A stretch of 45,539 nt of DNA from Rhabdothermincola_A sp041688815 (GCA_041688815.1 JBDNHK010000116.1:1-45539); one strand, 5' to 3'. Counted from the first letter of the stretch, positions 34,060 to 43,253 are shown. The notes: generated by a model from the sequence alone, not told the origin. Made by a program: numbers and translations.

Positions 34060-35385
34060 ATGGGTGAACGTCTGCTGGTGATCGGAGGCGATGCCGGCGG
34101 CATGGCCGCGGCCTCGGGGGCACGTCGGGCTCGACCCGATCTCGAGATCGTGGTGTTCGAGAAGGGCGTCCGCACCAGCTACGCGGCCTGCGGGATCCCG
34201 TTCCACGTGGGGGGTGAGGTACCCGACGTGGAATCGCTGGTGGCGAGGTCGCCCGAGACATTCCGCACTCGCCAGGACATCGATGTGCGCCTCCGCCACG
34301 AAGCCGTCGCCATCGACCTCGACGCCCGCACCGTGCAGGCCCGCGACCTCGAGAACGACGTCACCGTCACGTTGGGGTTCGACCTGCTCATGTACGGCAC
34401 CGGCGCCCGCCCGGTGCGCCCCGACTGGCCGGGTGTCGACCTCCCCCACGTGCACTTCGCCCACACCCTCGCCGACGCCGGCCGCCTCGCCACCGTGGCC
34501 GCCGAAACCCGGGGAAGGCCGGTCGCCGTCGTCGGTGGCGGCTACATCGGCATCGAGATCGCCGAAGCGTTCGTGCAGAGGGGCGCCGAGGTGACGCTGT
34601 TCGCCAAGGCCTCGCAGCTGCTCACGAACCTCGACGCCGACATGGCGGCGCTGGTGGGGGCCGCGGCCGAGCGGGTGGGTGTGGACGTGCGGCTCGACGA
34701 GGGGGTCACCGGCATCGAGCCCGGGCGGGTGGTCACCCAGAAGGGGACGTACCCCGCCGAGGTGGTGGTGCTCGGCATGGGCGTCATGCCCAACGGCGAG
34801 CTGGCCGCCGCCTCCGGGCTGGCCACCGGGGTGCGCGGTTCGGTGGTGGTGGACGATCACCAGCAGGCGGCGGCGGGGGTGTATTCGGCCGGCGACTGCT
34901 GCCAATCGATCCATCGGGTCACCGGGCGACCCACGTGGATCGCCCTCGGCACGGTGGCCAACAAACAGGCCCGGGTAGCGGGCACCAACCTGGGCGGCGG
35001 CGACGCCACCTTCCCCGGGGTGCTCGGCACCGCCATCACCAAGCTCTGCGACACCGAGATCGCCCGCACCGGCCTCACCGAGGCCGAGGCCGAGGCCAGC
35101 GGACTCGACGCCGTCGCCACCGTGGCCGAGGCCAGCACCCGGGCCCACTACTTCCCGGGCAACGGGCCGATCACGGTGAAGCTGGTCCACGAGCGGGACA
35201 GCCGACGCCTGCTCGGCGGCCAGATCGTGGGCGCACCCGGCGCGGGCAAACGCATCGACACCATCGCCACTGCCCTGTGGGCCGGGCTCACCGTCGACGA
35301 CCTGGTCAACCTCGACCTCGCCTATGCGCCCCCCTTCTCTCCCGTCTGGGACCCGGTGAACAGCGCCGCTCGCCAGGCCCGCTGA
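34060..35385 (+). CDS. FAD-dependent pyridine nucleotide-disulfide oxidoreductase, CoA-disulfide reductase / NADH oxidase type
   Basis: 441 residues. The FAD loop GGDAGGMAAASGARR is near 9-23, and the single redox Cys44 lies in SYAACGIPF, the CoADR/Nox arrangement with one active-site Cys. NAD loop VVGGGYIGIEIAEAF is near 163-177, VYSAGDC is the second FAD motif, and a C-terminal dimerisation domain (ITKLCDTEIARTGLTEAEA) follows. It could reduce CoA disulfide, persulfides or oxygen. ATG 34060 has no ribosome site; TACCGT ends 7 bases upstream. Stands alone; the small Cys protein is divergent. Confidence 0.9.
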   Translation: MGERLLVIGGDAGGMAAASGARRARPDLEIVVFEKGVRTSYAACGIPFHVGGEVPDVESLVARSPETFRTRQDIDVRLRHEAVAIDLDARTVQARDLENDVTVTLGFDLLMYGTGARPVRPDWPGVDLPHVHFAHTLADAGRLATVAAETRGRPVAVVGGGYIGIEIAEAFVQRGAEVTLFAKASQLLTNLDADMAALVGAAAERVGVDVRLDEGVTGIEPGRVVTQKGTYPAEVVVLGMGVMPNGELAAASGLATGVRGSVVVDDHQQAAAGVYSAGDCCQSIHRVTGRPTWIALGTVANKQARVAGTNLGGGDATFPGVLGTAITKLCDTEIARTGLTEAEAEASGLDAVATVAEASTRAHYFPGNGPITVKLVHERDSRRLLGGQIVGAPGAGKRIDTIATALWAGLTVDDLVNLDLAYAPPFSPVWDPVNSAARQAR

Positions 35386-35483
35386 CCCTCGTCACCCCGG
35401 CCCCCGGCCCCTCACCCCGACGACGTCGCCGAGGACCCAGAGCCCGATCGGCGCTCGCCCGCTCGGAGCAACGGAGGGAGACT

Positions 35484-35828
35484 GTGGGCATGAAACTCGT
35501 CACCGCCATCGTCAAGCCCCACAAGCTCGAGAACGTCAAGGAGGCCATGAAGGCCGTCGGCGTCACCGGCCTCACCGTCGAGGAGGTGAAGGGATTCGGC
35601 CGCCAGGGCGGCAAGACCGAGATCTACCGAGGGGCGGAGTACACCGTCGACCTGCTCCCGAAGGTCAAGGTCGAAGCGGTGATCGAGGACGACCAGGTGG
35701 GCCTGGTCGTCGAGACGATCTGTCGCAACGCCCGCACGGGCAACATCGGTGATGGCAAGGTGTGGGTCACCACGGTCGATCAGATCGTGCGCATCCGCAC
35801 CGGAGAACTCGGGCCGGACGCCATCTGA
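35484..35828 (+). CDS. glnB: P-II nitrogen regulatory protein (GlnB/GlnK)
   Basis: Trimeric sensor of 2-oxoglutarate, ATP/ADP and nitrogen status. 114 residues from GTG 35484, which has GGAGG 7 bases upstream; the ATG at 35490 is in frame and gives the usual MKLVTAIVKPHKL. With that numbering the modified residue Tyr51 is in YRGAEYTVDLLPK, and the nucleotide loop is in TGNIGDGKVWV. The gene for its modifying enzyme, GlnD, follows, but no amtB or glnA is adjacent, unlike the usual amtB-glnK-glnD order. Confidence 0.94.
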   Translation: MGMKLVTAIVKPHKLENVKEAMKAVGVTGLTVEEVKGFGRQGGKTEIYRGAEYTVDLLPKVKVEAVIEDDQVGLVVETICRNARTGNIGDGKVWVTTVDQIVRIRTGELGPDAI

Positions 35829-35886
35829 CCGTCTGCGCCCGGTCCGGGGGCGACGCCCCGACTCCCCCGTACCGCCCAGGAACGCC

Positions 35887-38187
35887 GTGACCCCCCGCCT
35901 CGACCGCCAGTCCGTCCTCGACGATCCGTCTCTGCACGGGGTCGACCTGTGCCGGGCCCTCTCCGAAGCCGTGGACGAGTGGTTGCGGGCGCTGTGGGCC
36001 GACGCCGATGGCCCCGACACCGGCGCGGCCCTCGTGGCCGTCGGCGGGTACGGCCGAGCCGAGCTCTCGCCCGGCAGCGACATCGACGTGTACCTCCTCC
36101 ACGACGCCGGCCGCGACATGGAGCCCCTGGCCCAGCGCATCTGGTACCCGATCTGGGACGCCAACCTGAAGCTCGGGCACGCCGTGCGCACCGTCAAGGA
36201 CACGATGTCGCTGGCCGCCGACGACCTCGACACCGCCACCGCGGTGCTGTCGGCTCGCCCCGTCGCCGGCGACCCCCGCTTCGCCACCGAGCTGGCCGAC
36301 AAGGGCCTGGCCCTGTGGCAGAAGCGCAACCGCCGCTGGCTCACCGAGGTCGGCCAGCGGGTGACCGACCGGCACGAAGAGGCCGGAGAGGTGGCCTTCC
36401 TGCTGGAGCCCGACCTGAAGGACGGCCGGGGGGGTCTACGCGACGTGCACGCCATCCGTTGGGCGGAGAAGGCCCAGGCCACGCTGCTCGCCGGTGACGA
36501 CGAGGACATCGAGGCCGCCTACCGAGTGGTGCTCGCGGCCCGCGTCGAGCTGCACCGCCGCACCGGCCGCCACAGCGACCGGCTGCTGCTCGAGGAGCAG
36601 GACGCGGTGGCCGCCGCCCTCGGGTACGGCGACGCCGACGACCTGATGCGAGACCTCTCCTCCGCAGCCCGTTCCATCGCCTGGGTGAGCGACGATCTCT
36701 GGGCCCGGGTGGAATCATCGCTCGAGGGCCCCTTCCGCCGCCGACTGTTCCGTGACAAGGACGTCGCTCCCGGAGTGATCCTGCGGGAGGGCACCGTGCA
36801 ACTCGCGCTCGGCGCCGACCCCGCCGAAGACCCGCTGCTCGTGCTGCGGGTGGCCGTGGCCGCAGCCCGTCACCAGGCTCGCATCGAACGCAACACCCTG
36901 CACCTGCTCGCCGACTCCGCCCCCATCCCCACCCCGTGGTCCGAGGAGGCCCGCCGCCTCTTCGTCGACCTCTTCCTGGCCGGACGTCCCGCCGTCGAGG
37001 TCGTCGAGACGCTCGACCAGCGCGGCCTATGGGAGCCGATCATCCCCGAATGGGCGGCGGTGCGGTGCAAGCCACAACGCAACGCCTACCACCGCTTCAC
37101 CGTCGACCGGCACCTCTCGGAAGCGGCCGCCAACGCGGCGTCGGTCGTCGACCGGGTCGACCGGGCCGATCTGCTCGTGGTGGGCGCGCTGCTGCACGAC
37201 ATCGGCAAGGGCTTCCCCGGCGAGCATGTCGAGGTCGGCATCGAAAAGGTGGCCGAGATGGCTCCCCGCATGGGCTTCACCGACGACGACACCGCGACCC
37301 TGCAACAGATGGTGCGCCACCATCTCCTGTTGCCCGACGTGGCCACCCGACGCGACCTGTCCGACGACGGCACCATCGCCCACGTGGCCGAGGCCGCCGG
37401 CAACCTCACCACCCTGCGCCTCCTCGACGCCCTCACCGAAGCCGACTCCATCGCCACCAGCACGGCCGCATGGGGCACCTGGAAGGAAGAACTGGTGGGT
37501 GTGCTCGTGGCCCGCACCGCCCATGTGCTCGGCGGCGGAGAACTGTCGGACGTGCCGTCGGCGGCGTTTCCCAACCCCGAACAGCTGGCTCTGCTCGCCC
37601 AGCGGCGCCGCATCATCGAAGCGCTCGACGACCGGCTCACCGTGGTGAGCCCCGACCGACCAGGCATGTTCGCCCGGGTGGCGGGGGTGCTGTCACTGCA
37701 CGGCCTCCAGGTCCTCGAAGCGGCGGTGCACACCGACGACGCCGACATGGCCCTCGAAGCGTTCCGGGTCGAGTCGAGCTTCGGCTCCACCATCAACTGG
37801 GACCGCGTGATCCGCGACATCGAGCGTGCTCTCGACGGCCGGTTGGCCCTCGAGGCCCGGCTCGCGGAACGGGCCCGGGTCTACACCCGCCCCCGCCGCC
37901 TACCCGGCCTGATCACCCACCCAGAGGTGATCATCGACAACCGGCTGTCGAGAACCTCCACGGTGCTGGAGGTGCGGGCCCCCGACGCCATGGGTGTGCT
38001 GTGGCGCATCACCCGGGCCCTGCACGACCTCGACCTCGACGTGACGTCGGCCAAGATCCAGACGATGGCCACCGATGCCGTCGACTCCTTCTACGTCCAC
38101 GACGCCGAGGGCCGCAAAGTGACCGACCAGACCTACCTCGAAGAGATCGAGCGGGCCCTGCTGTTCGCCCTCGGCGACGGGGACTGA
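35887..38187 (+). CDS. glnD: [Protein-PII] nucleotidyltransferase GlnD
   Basis: 766 residues with the full domain order: nucleotidyltransferase (GGYGRAELSPGSDID at 53-67), GlnE/D helper region (LEPDLKDGRGGLRDVH), HD phosphohydrolase domain (ALLHDIGKGFPGEH, His437/Asp438) and two ACT domains (about 582-650 and 690-766). It modifies and de-modifies P-II at Tyr51 according to glutamine level; in studied Actinobacteria the group added is AMP rather than UMP. GTG 35887 with AGGA upstream; 58 bp after glnB, so very likely co-transcribed. Confidence 0.95.
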   Translation: MTPRLDRQSVLDDPSLHGVDLCRALSEAVDEWLRALWADADGPDTGAALVAVGGYGRAELSPGSDIDVYLLHDAGRDMEPLAQRIWYPIWDANLKLGHAVRTVKDTMSLAADDLDTATAVLSARPVAGDPRFATELADKGLALWQKRNRRWLTEVGQRVTDRHEEAGEVAFLLEPDLKDGRGGLRDVHAIRWAEKAQATLLAGDDEDIEAAYRVVLAARVELHRRTGRHSDRLLLEEQDAVAAALGYGDADDLMRDLSSAARSIAWVSDDLWARVESSLEGPFRRRLFRDKDVAPGVILREGTVQLALGADPAEDPLLVLRVAVAAARHQARIERNTLHLLADSAPIPTPWSEEARRLFVDLFLAGRPAVEVVETLDQRGLWEPIIPEWAAVRCKPQRNAYHRFTVDRHLSEAAANAASVVDRVDRADLLVVGALLHDIGKGFPGEHVEVGIEKVAEMAPRMGFTDDDTATLQQMVRHHLLLPDVATRRDLSDDGTIAHVAEAAGNLTTLRLLDALTEADSIATSTAAWGTWKEELVGVLVARTAHVLGGGELSDVPSAAFPNPEQLALLAQRRRIIEALDDRLTVVSPDRPGMFARVAGVLSLHGLQVLEAAVHTDDADMALEAFRVESSFGSTINWDRVIRDIERALDGRLALEARLAERARVYTRPRRLPGLITHPEVIIDNRLSRTSTVLEVRAPDAMGVLWRITRALHDLDLDVTSAKIQTMATDAVDSFYVHDAEGRKVTDQTYLEEIERALLFALGDGD

Positions 38188-38212
38188 CCAGGTGGCCCGG
38201 TAGCGTCGGGTC

Positions 38213-38914
38213 ATGAGCGAACCGGCCTCCGACGTACCGGCGCCCACGCCCCAGGATCTGGTGCGATGGAGCGAGGCCCTCGCCGGAATCGCCCGCACCG
38301 GCCTCGGGTTCACCGAGAGCCTCTACGAGCAGGAACGGTTCGAGGAGGTGCTGGCCGTGGCCGCCGACATGCGGGTGGCCGCCGGGAGCGGCTACGACGC
38401 CGAGACACTCGTGCACGAGTGGATGCGGTCGGTGGGCCAGGGTGTGCCCGGCTACCAGACGCCCAAGGTGGCGGTCGGGGCGGTGGTCGGCAACGACAAG
38501 GGCGAGATCCTGCTGGTGCAGCGCTCCGACTCCGGCGTGTGGCTCTACCCCACCGGCTGGGCCGACATCGGCTACTCGGCGTCGGAGGTGGCGGTCAAGG
38601 AGGTCAGCGAGGAGACCGGCATCGAGTGCGAGGTGGTGCGGCTCATCGCCGTGCTCGACGGGCTCCGCCAAGGCTTCACCCGTATCCCGCTCTACTCGCT
38701 GGTCTTCCATTGCCGTGCCGTGGGCGGTGAGCTCGCGGCCCATCCGCTGGAGTGCCGCGACGTGGGCTGGTTCCCCCTCGACGCGCTGCCGCCCCACACC
38801 GTCGGCGTCGACCAGTGGGGCGCGATCGCCCGTCAGGCCCTCGGCGGGGGGCCCGTCGACGTGCACTACGACCGGCCCCGCGACCCCACCTGGCGGGGCC
38901 TGCACGACGTATAG
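38213..38914 (+). CDS. NUDIX hydrolase with Nudix_N domain
   Basis: 233 residues. An N-terminal helical region (about 14-75, SEALAGIARTGLGFTESLYEQERFEEVL) resembles the Nudix_N domain. The Nudix domain covers about 83-210. The Nudix box is GYSASEVAVKEVSEETGIE, with Lys in place of the usual Arg in the RE..EE core. WLYPTGWADIGYS precedes it. The substrate is a nucleoside diphosphate derivative, not identifiable here. No ribosome site; TAGCGT (38201-38206) ends 6 bases before ATG 38213, so it is probably leaderless. Confidence 0.9.
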   Translation: MSEPASDVPAPTPQDLVRWSEALAGIARTGLGFTESLYEQERFEEVLAVAADMRVAAGSGYDAETLVHEWMRSVGQGVPGYQTPKVAVGAVVGNDKGEILLVQRSDSGVWLYPTGWADIGYSASEVAVKEVSEETGIECEVVRLIAVLDGLRQGFTRIPLYSLVFHCRAVGGELAAHPLECRDVGWFPLDALPPHTVGVDQWGAIARQALGGGPVDVHYDRPRDPTWRGLHDV

Positions 38915-38926
38915 CCGGCGAAGGGT

Positions 38927-39805
38927 TCAGTCGAGGTCGCGCAGGAAGCGCTCGACCTCGTCGACCAGGCTCTCGCCGTCGTTGATCGAGTCGGGCTCGG
39001 TGTCGTAGCGCTGCTCGAGTTGGGCCACGTAGTCGGTGGTCTCTTCGTCCTCGCCCACCAGGTCCGAGACCTGCTGCTCGTAGGCCGTGGTGGCCAGCTC
39101 GAGCTCGGGCGCAGCAACGCTGACGTCGAGCAGGCGAGCCGCACGCTGCACGAGGGCGAGGGCGGCCTTGGGCGACGGGGCCGACGGAACGTAGGTGGGC
39201 ACGGCCGCCCACAGCCCGGCCGACCGCAGCCCGGCGGCGTGGCAGGCCGTGTGCAACACACCGGTCATGCCCGTCGGGCCCTCGTAGCGCGACGGCACCA
39301 GGTCGAGCTCGCCCACGACGTCGTCGTCGTAGGCGGTGCCGAACACCGACACCGGGCGGGAATGGGGCACCTCGGCCAGCAGGGCCCCGAGGGTGACCAC
39401 CAGCCGGGCGTCATAGGTCTTGGCCACGGCGATGACGTGGTCGCAGAAGGTGCGCCACCGCAGTTGCGGCTCGACTCCCGAGAGGGCGATGACGTCGAGG
39501 TCGGCTCCGAGGACGGTGGCGGCGGAGAAGACGTTCTCGGGCCAGTCGATGGTGCGCACACCGTGCTCGTCGAAGCGCACGGTCGGGCGGGTGTCGGTGA
39601 AGTCGAAGAAAACCTCGGGGTCGATGGACGCGAACGGGCGGGCTCGCCAGTGCTCGGTCAGGAACTGCACGGCGGTGGTGGCGGCGTCACCGGCGTCGCT
39701 CCAGCCGCCGAAGGCCACGATCAGCACCGGCTGGCGCAGGGCGGGGCGCTCGTCCCAACGAAGGTGCTCGAAGCGGTCCGGGGTGCCGTCGGGGGGATCG
39801 ACCAT
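38927..39805 (-). CDS. PAC2-family protein (proteasome-assembly-chaperone fold)
   Basis: 292 residues from ATG 39805. VLIVAFGGWSDAGDAATTAVQFL and VIALSGVEPQLRWRTFCDHVI match the actinobacterial PAC2 family, as do VVTLGALLAEVPHSRPV, YEGPTGMTGVLHTAC and GLWAAVPTYVPSAPSPKAALAL. The C-terminus is acidic and helical. Function in bacteria is unclear; a link to the Pup-proteasome system is only suggested by the fold. The open frame runs far upstream on this strand, but only the part from 39805 has the family sequence. Leftward TAACCT ends 8 bases before the ATG. Confidence 0.88.
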   Translation of the reverse strand: MVDPPDGTPDRFEHLRWDERPALRQPVLIVAFGGWSDAGDAATTAVQFLTEHWRARPFASIDPEVFFDFTDTRPTVRFDEHGVRTIDWPENVFSAATVLGADLDVIALSGVEPQLRWRTFCDHVIAVAKTYDARLVVTLGALLAEVPHSRPVSVFGTAYDDDVVGELDLVPSRYEGPTGMTGVLHTACHAAGLRSAGLWAAVPTYVPSAPSPKAALALVQRAARLLDVSVAAPELELATTAYEQQVSDLVGEDEETTDYVAQLEQRYDTEPDSINDGESLVDEVERFLRDLD

Positions 39806-39886
39806 CGTCGGCGAGGTTACCGGAGCCGACGGACGCGGCTGCCGAGGCCGACGGGGCACCGGCGTCCACGGGGTACGGTCGGCGAT

Positions 39887-40333
39887 GTGCCCGCCATCGA
39901 GATCATCGAGGCCACCGAGGTCACGCCGGCGCTGGTCGAGGCCTTCGCCCGCCTGATCCCTCAGCTCTCGTCGTCGAACCCGCCCCCGTCGGCGGCGGAG
40001 CTCGCGGCCATCGTGGCCTCGAAGGCCAGCGTGCTGCTGCTGGCGGTGGACCGTGATGCCGACGACCGGATCGTGGGCAGCCTCACCTTGGCCTGGTTCC
40101 GTATCCCCACCGGGGTACGAGCCTGGATCGAGGACGTGGTCGTCGACGGTGACGCCCGCGGTCAGGGGGTGGGCGAGCAGCTCAACCGGCAAGCCCTCGG
40201 CGTCGCCCGGGTGCTGGGGGCGCGCACCGTCGACCTGACGTCGCGCCCCAGTCGCGAGGCGGCCAACCGCCTCTACCAGCGGATCGGGTTCGAGGCTCGC
40301 GACACCGCCGTCTACCGCTTCGATCTCGGGTGA
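39887..40333 (+). CDS. GNAT-family N-acetyltransferase
   Basis: 148 residues from GTG 39887. VIVDG-type strand WIEDVVVDGDARGQGVGEQL is the acetyl-CoA-binding motif A (R/Q-x-x-G-x-G/A: RGQGVG), and VDLTSRPSREAANRLYQRIGFEARDTAVYRF is motif B with the typical end. The substrate is unknown. TACGGT ends 7 bases upstream, no ribosome site. Divergent from the PAC2 gene, 81 bp between starts. Confidence 0.88.
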   Translation: MPAIEIIEATEVTPALVEAFARLIPQLSSSNPPPSAAELAAIVASKASVLLLAVDRDADDRIVGSLTLAWFRIPTGVRAWIEDVVVDGDARGQGVGEQLNRQALGVARVLGARTVDLTSRPSREAANRLYQRIGFEARDTAVYRFDLG

Positions 40334-40374
40334 CGGGCGGCGGTCGGGTTGACTGCGGGGCCGGACCATTGATC

Positions 40375-40389
40375 TAATGAAAAGCATTA
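40375..40389. promoter_or_regulatory. Inverted repeat in the BVMO promoter (candidate TetR-type operator)
   Basis: TAATG-AAAAG-CATTA at 40375-40389 is a perfect inverted repeat. The preceding CATT-GATCT-AATG (40367-40379) overlaps it, so three alternating half-sites are present. A -35-like TTGACT lies at 40349-40354 and a -10-like TCTAAT at 40373-40378, so a bound protein would block transcription. The short block is AT-rich against its surroundings. No regulator gene is adjacent. Confidence 0.4.
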
Positions 40390-40417
40390 CAACGACCCCA
40401 GGGGAGCACGACCAGCG

Positions 40418-42223
40418 ATGACCGACGACGCAGGCACCACCAACGACGCAGGCACCGCCGACGACGCCCTCGATGCCGCCCGTCGGAAGTATGCGGTCGA
40501 ACGCGAGAAGCGTCTCCGCTCCGACGGCCTGGGCCAGTACCAGGACCTCAGCGCCTTCGACGACGATCTCGACCGGGACCCCTACGTCGAGCCGGGCTTC
40601 GACCGGGACCCATACGTCGAGGAGACCGAGGTGGTCATCGTGGGCGGTGGGTTCGGCGGCATGCTGGCCGGCATCAACCTCACCAAGGCCGGCATCACCG
40701 ACTTCCGGATCGTCGAGAAGGCCGGCGACTTCGGCGGCACCTGGTACTGGAACCGGTACCCCGGCGCGGCCTGCGACGTGGAGTCCTACGTCTACCTCCC
40801 GCTGCTCGAGGAGACGGGCTACATGCCCACCGAGAAGTACGCCAAGGCTCCCGAGATCTTCGCCTACTGCCAGCTCCTCGGCCGCACCTTCGACCTCTAC
40901 CGCGGCGCTTTGTTCCAGACCCAGATCGCCGGAGCAGCGTGGGACGACGACACCCAGCGCTGGATCGTCACCACCAGCCGCCAAGACCGTTTGTCGGCGA
41001 AGTACCTCGTCATCGCCGGCGGCATCCTCAGCAAAGCCAAGCTGCCCCGCATCCCCGGCATCGAGACCTACGCCGGCAAGGCCTTCCACACCAGCCGGTG
41101 GGACTACGGCTACACCGGCGGCAGTACCAGCGAGCCCATGGTGAACCTCGCCGACAAGCGCGTCGGCATCATCGGCACCGGTGCCACCGCCGTGCAGGTC
41201 GTGCCCAAGCTGGCCGAATCGGCCAAAGAGCTCTTCGTCTTCCAGCGCACGCCGTCCACCGTCGGTTGGCGCGGCAACAAGCCCACCGACACCGAGTGGT
41301 TCAAGAGCCTCGAGCCGGGCTGGCAGTGGGAACGAGTCGAGAACTTCACCAACGCCGTCATGGGCACCCAGCCCGAGGTCGACATGGTGCAGGACGCCTG
41401 GACCGAGATGATGTGGGTCGACGTCAAGGGAGCCGTGCAGACCCCCGAGGAGATCGCCGAGCTCGAGCGCATCGACTTCGTGAACATGGAGGGTGTCCGC
41501 CACCGCATCGAGGACCTCGTCGACGACCTCGACACGGCCGAGAAGCTGAAGCCCTGGTACGGCCAGTGGTGCAAGCGGCCGTGCTTCCACGACGAGTACC
41601 TGCCCGCGTTCAATCATCCCAACGTGCAACTGGTCGACACCGACGGGCGGGGCGTCGAGCGGATCACTGCGGCCGGCCCCGTGGTCGACGGCGAGGAGTA
41701 CCCCCTCGATCTGTTGATCTACGCCTCCGGCTTCGAAGTGACCACCGACTACGACCACCGTCTCGGCTTCGACCCCACCGGCCGCCATGGCGTGCCGCTC
41801 AGCGAGGCCTGGTCCGACGGCCCCCACACCTTGCACGGCGTGCTGGCCCACGGCTTCCCGAACCTGCTGATGATCAGCACCGTGCAGGGCGGGTGGGGCA
41901 CCAACTTCGTGCACTACCTCTCGGAGACCTCGAACCACGTGGCTCAGGTCATCGCCGAGTGCGAGGCGCAGGGCATCGCCACCATCGAAGCCAGCACGCA
42001 GGCCGAGGAAGAGTGGCTGATGGTGCTCTACGGCACCGTGGCCGGAGTGGCCCGCTACAACGCCACCTGCACGCCTGGCTACATGAACTCCGAGCAGGAG
42101 ATGAACGCCAAGTCGGCCCGCAACCTCGCCTACCTCGGCAGCATCATCGACTACGCCAAGCACCTGAAGGCCTGGCGCGACGCCGGCGGCATGGTCGGCG
42201 CCGAAGTGACCTCTGGTCGGTGA
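40418..42223 (+). CDS. Flavin-containing Baeyer-Villiger-type monooxygenase
   Basis: 601 residues. FAD loop GGGFGGM is at 76-82, the BVMO signature FGGTWYWNRYPGAACDVESYVY at 105-126, and the fingerprint AGKAFHTSRW at 219-228; the first position of FxGxxxHxxxW is Tyr218. The NADPH loop is IIGTGATAVQVVPKLAE. It would use NADPH and oxygen to turn a ketone into an ester or lactone; the substrate is unknown. The N-terminus carries a near-perfect repeat DRDPYVE at 52-58 and 62-68. ATG 40418 has GGGGAG upstream at a long spacing. Confidence 0.92.
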   Translation: MTDDAGTTNDAGTADDALDAARRKYAVEREKRLRSDGLGQYQDLSAFDDDLDRDPYVEPGFDRDPYVEETEVVIVGGGFGGMLAGINLTKAGITDFRIVEKAGDFGGTWYWNRYPGAACDVESYVYLPLLEETGYMPTEKYAKAPEIFAYCQLLGRTFDLYRGALFQTQIAGAAWDDDTQRWIVTTSRQDRLSAKYLVIAGGILSKAKLPRIPGIETYAGKAFHTSRWDYGYTGGSTSEPMVNLADKRVGIIGTGATAVQVVPKLAESAKELFVFQRTPSTVGWRGNKPTDTEWFKSLEPGWQWERVENFTNAVMGTQPEVDMVQDAWTEMMWVDVKGAVQTPEEIAELERIDFVNMEGVRHRIEDLVDDLDTAEKLKPWYGQWCKRPCFHDEYLPAFNHPNVQLVDTDGRGVERITAAGPVVDGEEYPLDLLIYASGFEVTTDYDHRLGFDPTGRHGVPLSEAWSDGPHTLHGVLAHGFPNLLMISTVQGGWGTNFVHYLSETSNHVAQVIAECEAQGIATIEASTQAEEEWLMVLYGTVAGVARYNATCTPGYMNSEQEMNAKSARNLAYLGSIIDYAKHLKAWRDAGGMVGAEVTSGR

Positions 42224-42260
42224 GCGAAGGCTCGGTCCTGCGGTCCACGACGACCGCCGG

Positions 42261-42289
42261 TTGACGGGCACGGACCCCCGCCGTAGCGT
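42261..42289 (+). promoter_or_regulatory. Promoter of the SalK/SCO6745-like gene
   Basis: TTGACG (42261-42266) and TAGCGT (42284-42289) with a 17-bp spacer, the best -35/-10 pair in the window. The -10 box ends 6 bases before the ATG at 42296, so transcription should start at or within a base or two of the start codon (leaderless mRNA). Confidence 0.7.
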
Positions 42290-42295
42290 CAGCTG

Positions 42296-43195
42296 ATGGA
42301 GCGCCCCGCCCGCACCAGCGCCGGACCGGACACGGACTGGACGGCGGTCACGCGGCGCAACGCCCGCAGCGTGCAAACCACCGTCGGCTGGATCTTCTGG
42401 GATCCGGGGGCGGTGGCCCGGTACGAAACGTTGGGCCTGCCCGGGCCACTCGGCTACATCGCGGCACGGGCGGCGCCATTCGCGGGTGCGGGGCCGGACG
42501 CGGTGGCCGCGGCCTTCGGGTCGATCAGTCCGCTGGGCATCGCCCTGGTGTTCGACGCGCTCGGGACGCCTGACGCCTTCATGGCGGCGTGGCAGGCCCG
42601 CAACGAGGCGGTGATGGCCGGCCTCCACGAGTTCGCCCCCGACACCGCCACGACCGTCGAGGCGTTCGGCCCCGAGCTCTGGGCCGTGGTCGCCGAGCTA
42701 CCCACCATCGGTCGGCCGTTCATGGCCAGCCACCTCGCCCTCCCCCGCCATGACGACCCGGTGTTGTCGGGGTGGCACGCCGTCAACGTGCTCCGGGAAT
42801 GGCGGGGCGACACCCACTGGGCCATCGTCGCCGGCCAGGGCCTCAGCGGCGGTGAAGCCTCGATCCTGCACAACGAGTGGCTGGGGTACGACGACGACTG
42901 GCTGTCGAAGTCCCGCGGCAACAGCCCCGAATCGATCGACACGGCGTGGCGGCGGCTGGAAGCGAGGGATCTGGCCAGCGACCGGAACGTGACTGACTCC
43001 GGCCTGGCGCTGCGCCAGTGGATCGAGGACGAGACCGATCGGCGCACGACCCTTCCGTGGGAGCTGCTGGGCGTCGAGCGCTCCGTGGCGTTGGCCGAGC
43101 GGCTCGAGCCGCCGTGCGAGTTGCTGTTGGCCAGGGTCGACCTCACCGCCGGCGAGCGCTACCAGCCCGCATCGCGCATCAGGGCGAACCCCTGA
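42296..43195 (+). CDS. SCO6745/SalK-family protein
   Basis: 299 residues. RRNARSVQTTVGWIFWDP near the start, YIAARAAPFAG, LWAVVAELPTIGRPFMASHLALP, and HAVNVLREWRGDTHWAIVAGQGLSGGEASILHNEW correspond to the family named after SalK and SCO6745; DDDWLSKSRG and ETDRRTTLPWELLG follow. The function is not established; members are often described as helix-turn-helix-like and occur near secondary metabolism genes. Adjacent to a BVMO here, but it has its own promoter. Confidence 0.75.
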   Translation: MERPARTSAGPDTDWTAVTRRNARSVQTTVGWIFWDPGAVARYETLGLPGPLGYIAARAAPFAGAGPDAVAAAFGSISPLGIALVFDALGTPDAFMAAWQARNEAVMAGLHEFAPDTATTVEAFGPELWAVVAELPTIGRPFMASHLALPRHDDPVLSGWHAVNVLREWRGDTHWAIVAGQGLSGGEASILHNEWLGYDDDWLSKSRGNSPESIDTAWRRLEARDLASDRNVTDSGLALRQWIEDETDRRTTLPWELLGVERSVALAERLEPPCELLLARVDLTAGERYQPASRIRANP

Positions 43196-43253
43196 GGCCG
43201 ACCGGTGGCCACCGTCGTGGGGGCTGGGCCTCGGGCCGATACCGTTCACGCTC

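Noticed and set aside
33000..34060. A two-component system at the receiver-like gene
   Set aside because: No histidine kinase or output domain is nearby and the 109-aa protein lacks a clear receiver active site, so it is listed only as receiver-like.
38927..42628. Very long leftward open frame (over 1,200 codons)
   Set aside because: Only the part from 39805 down to 38927 has protein-like sequence (PAC2). The rest is antisense to the BVMO and GNAT genes; long open frames on the opposite strand are expected with GC-rich codon bias.
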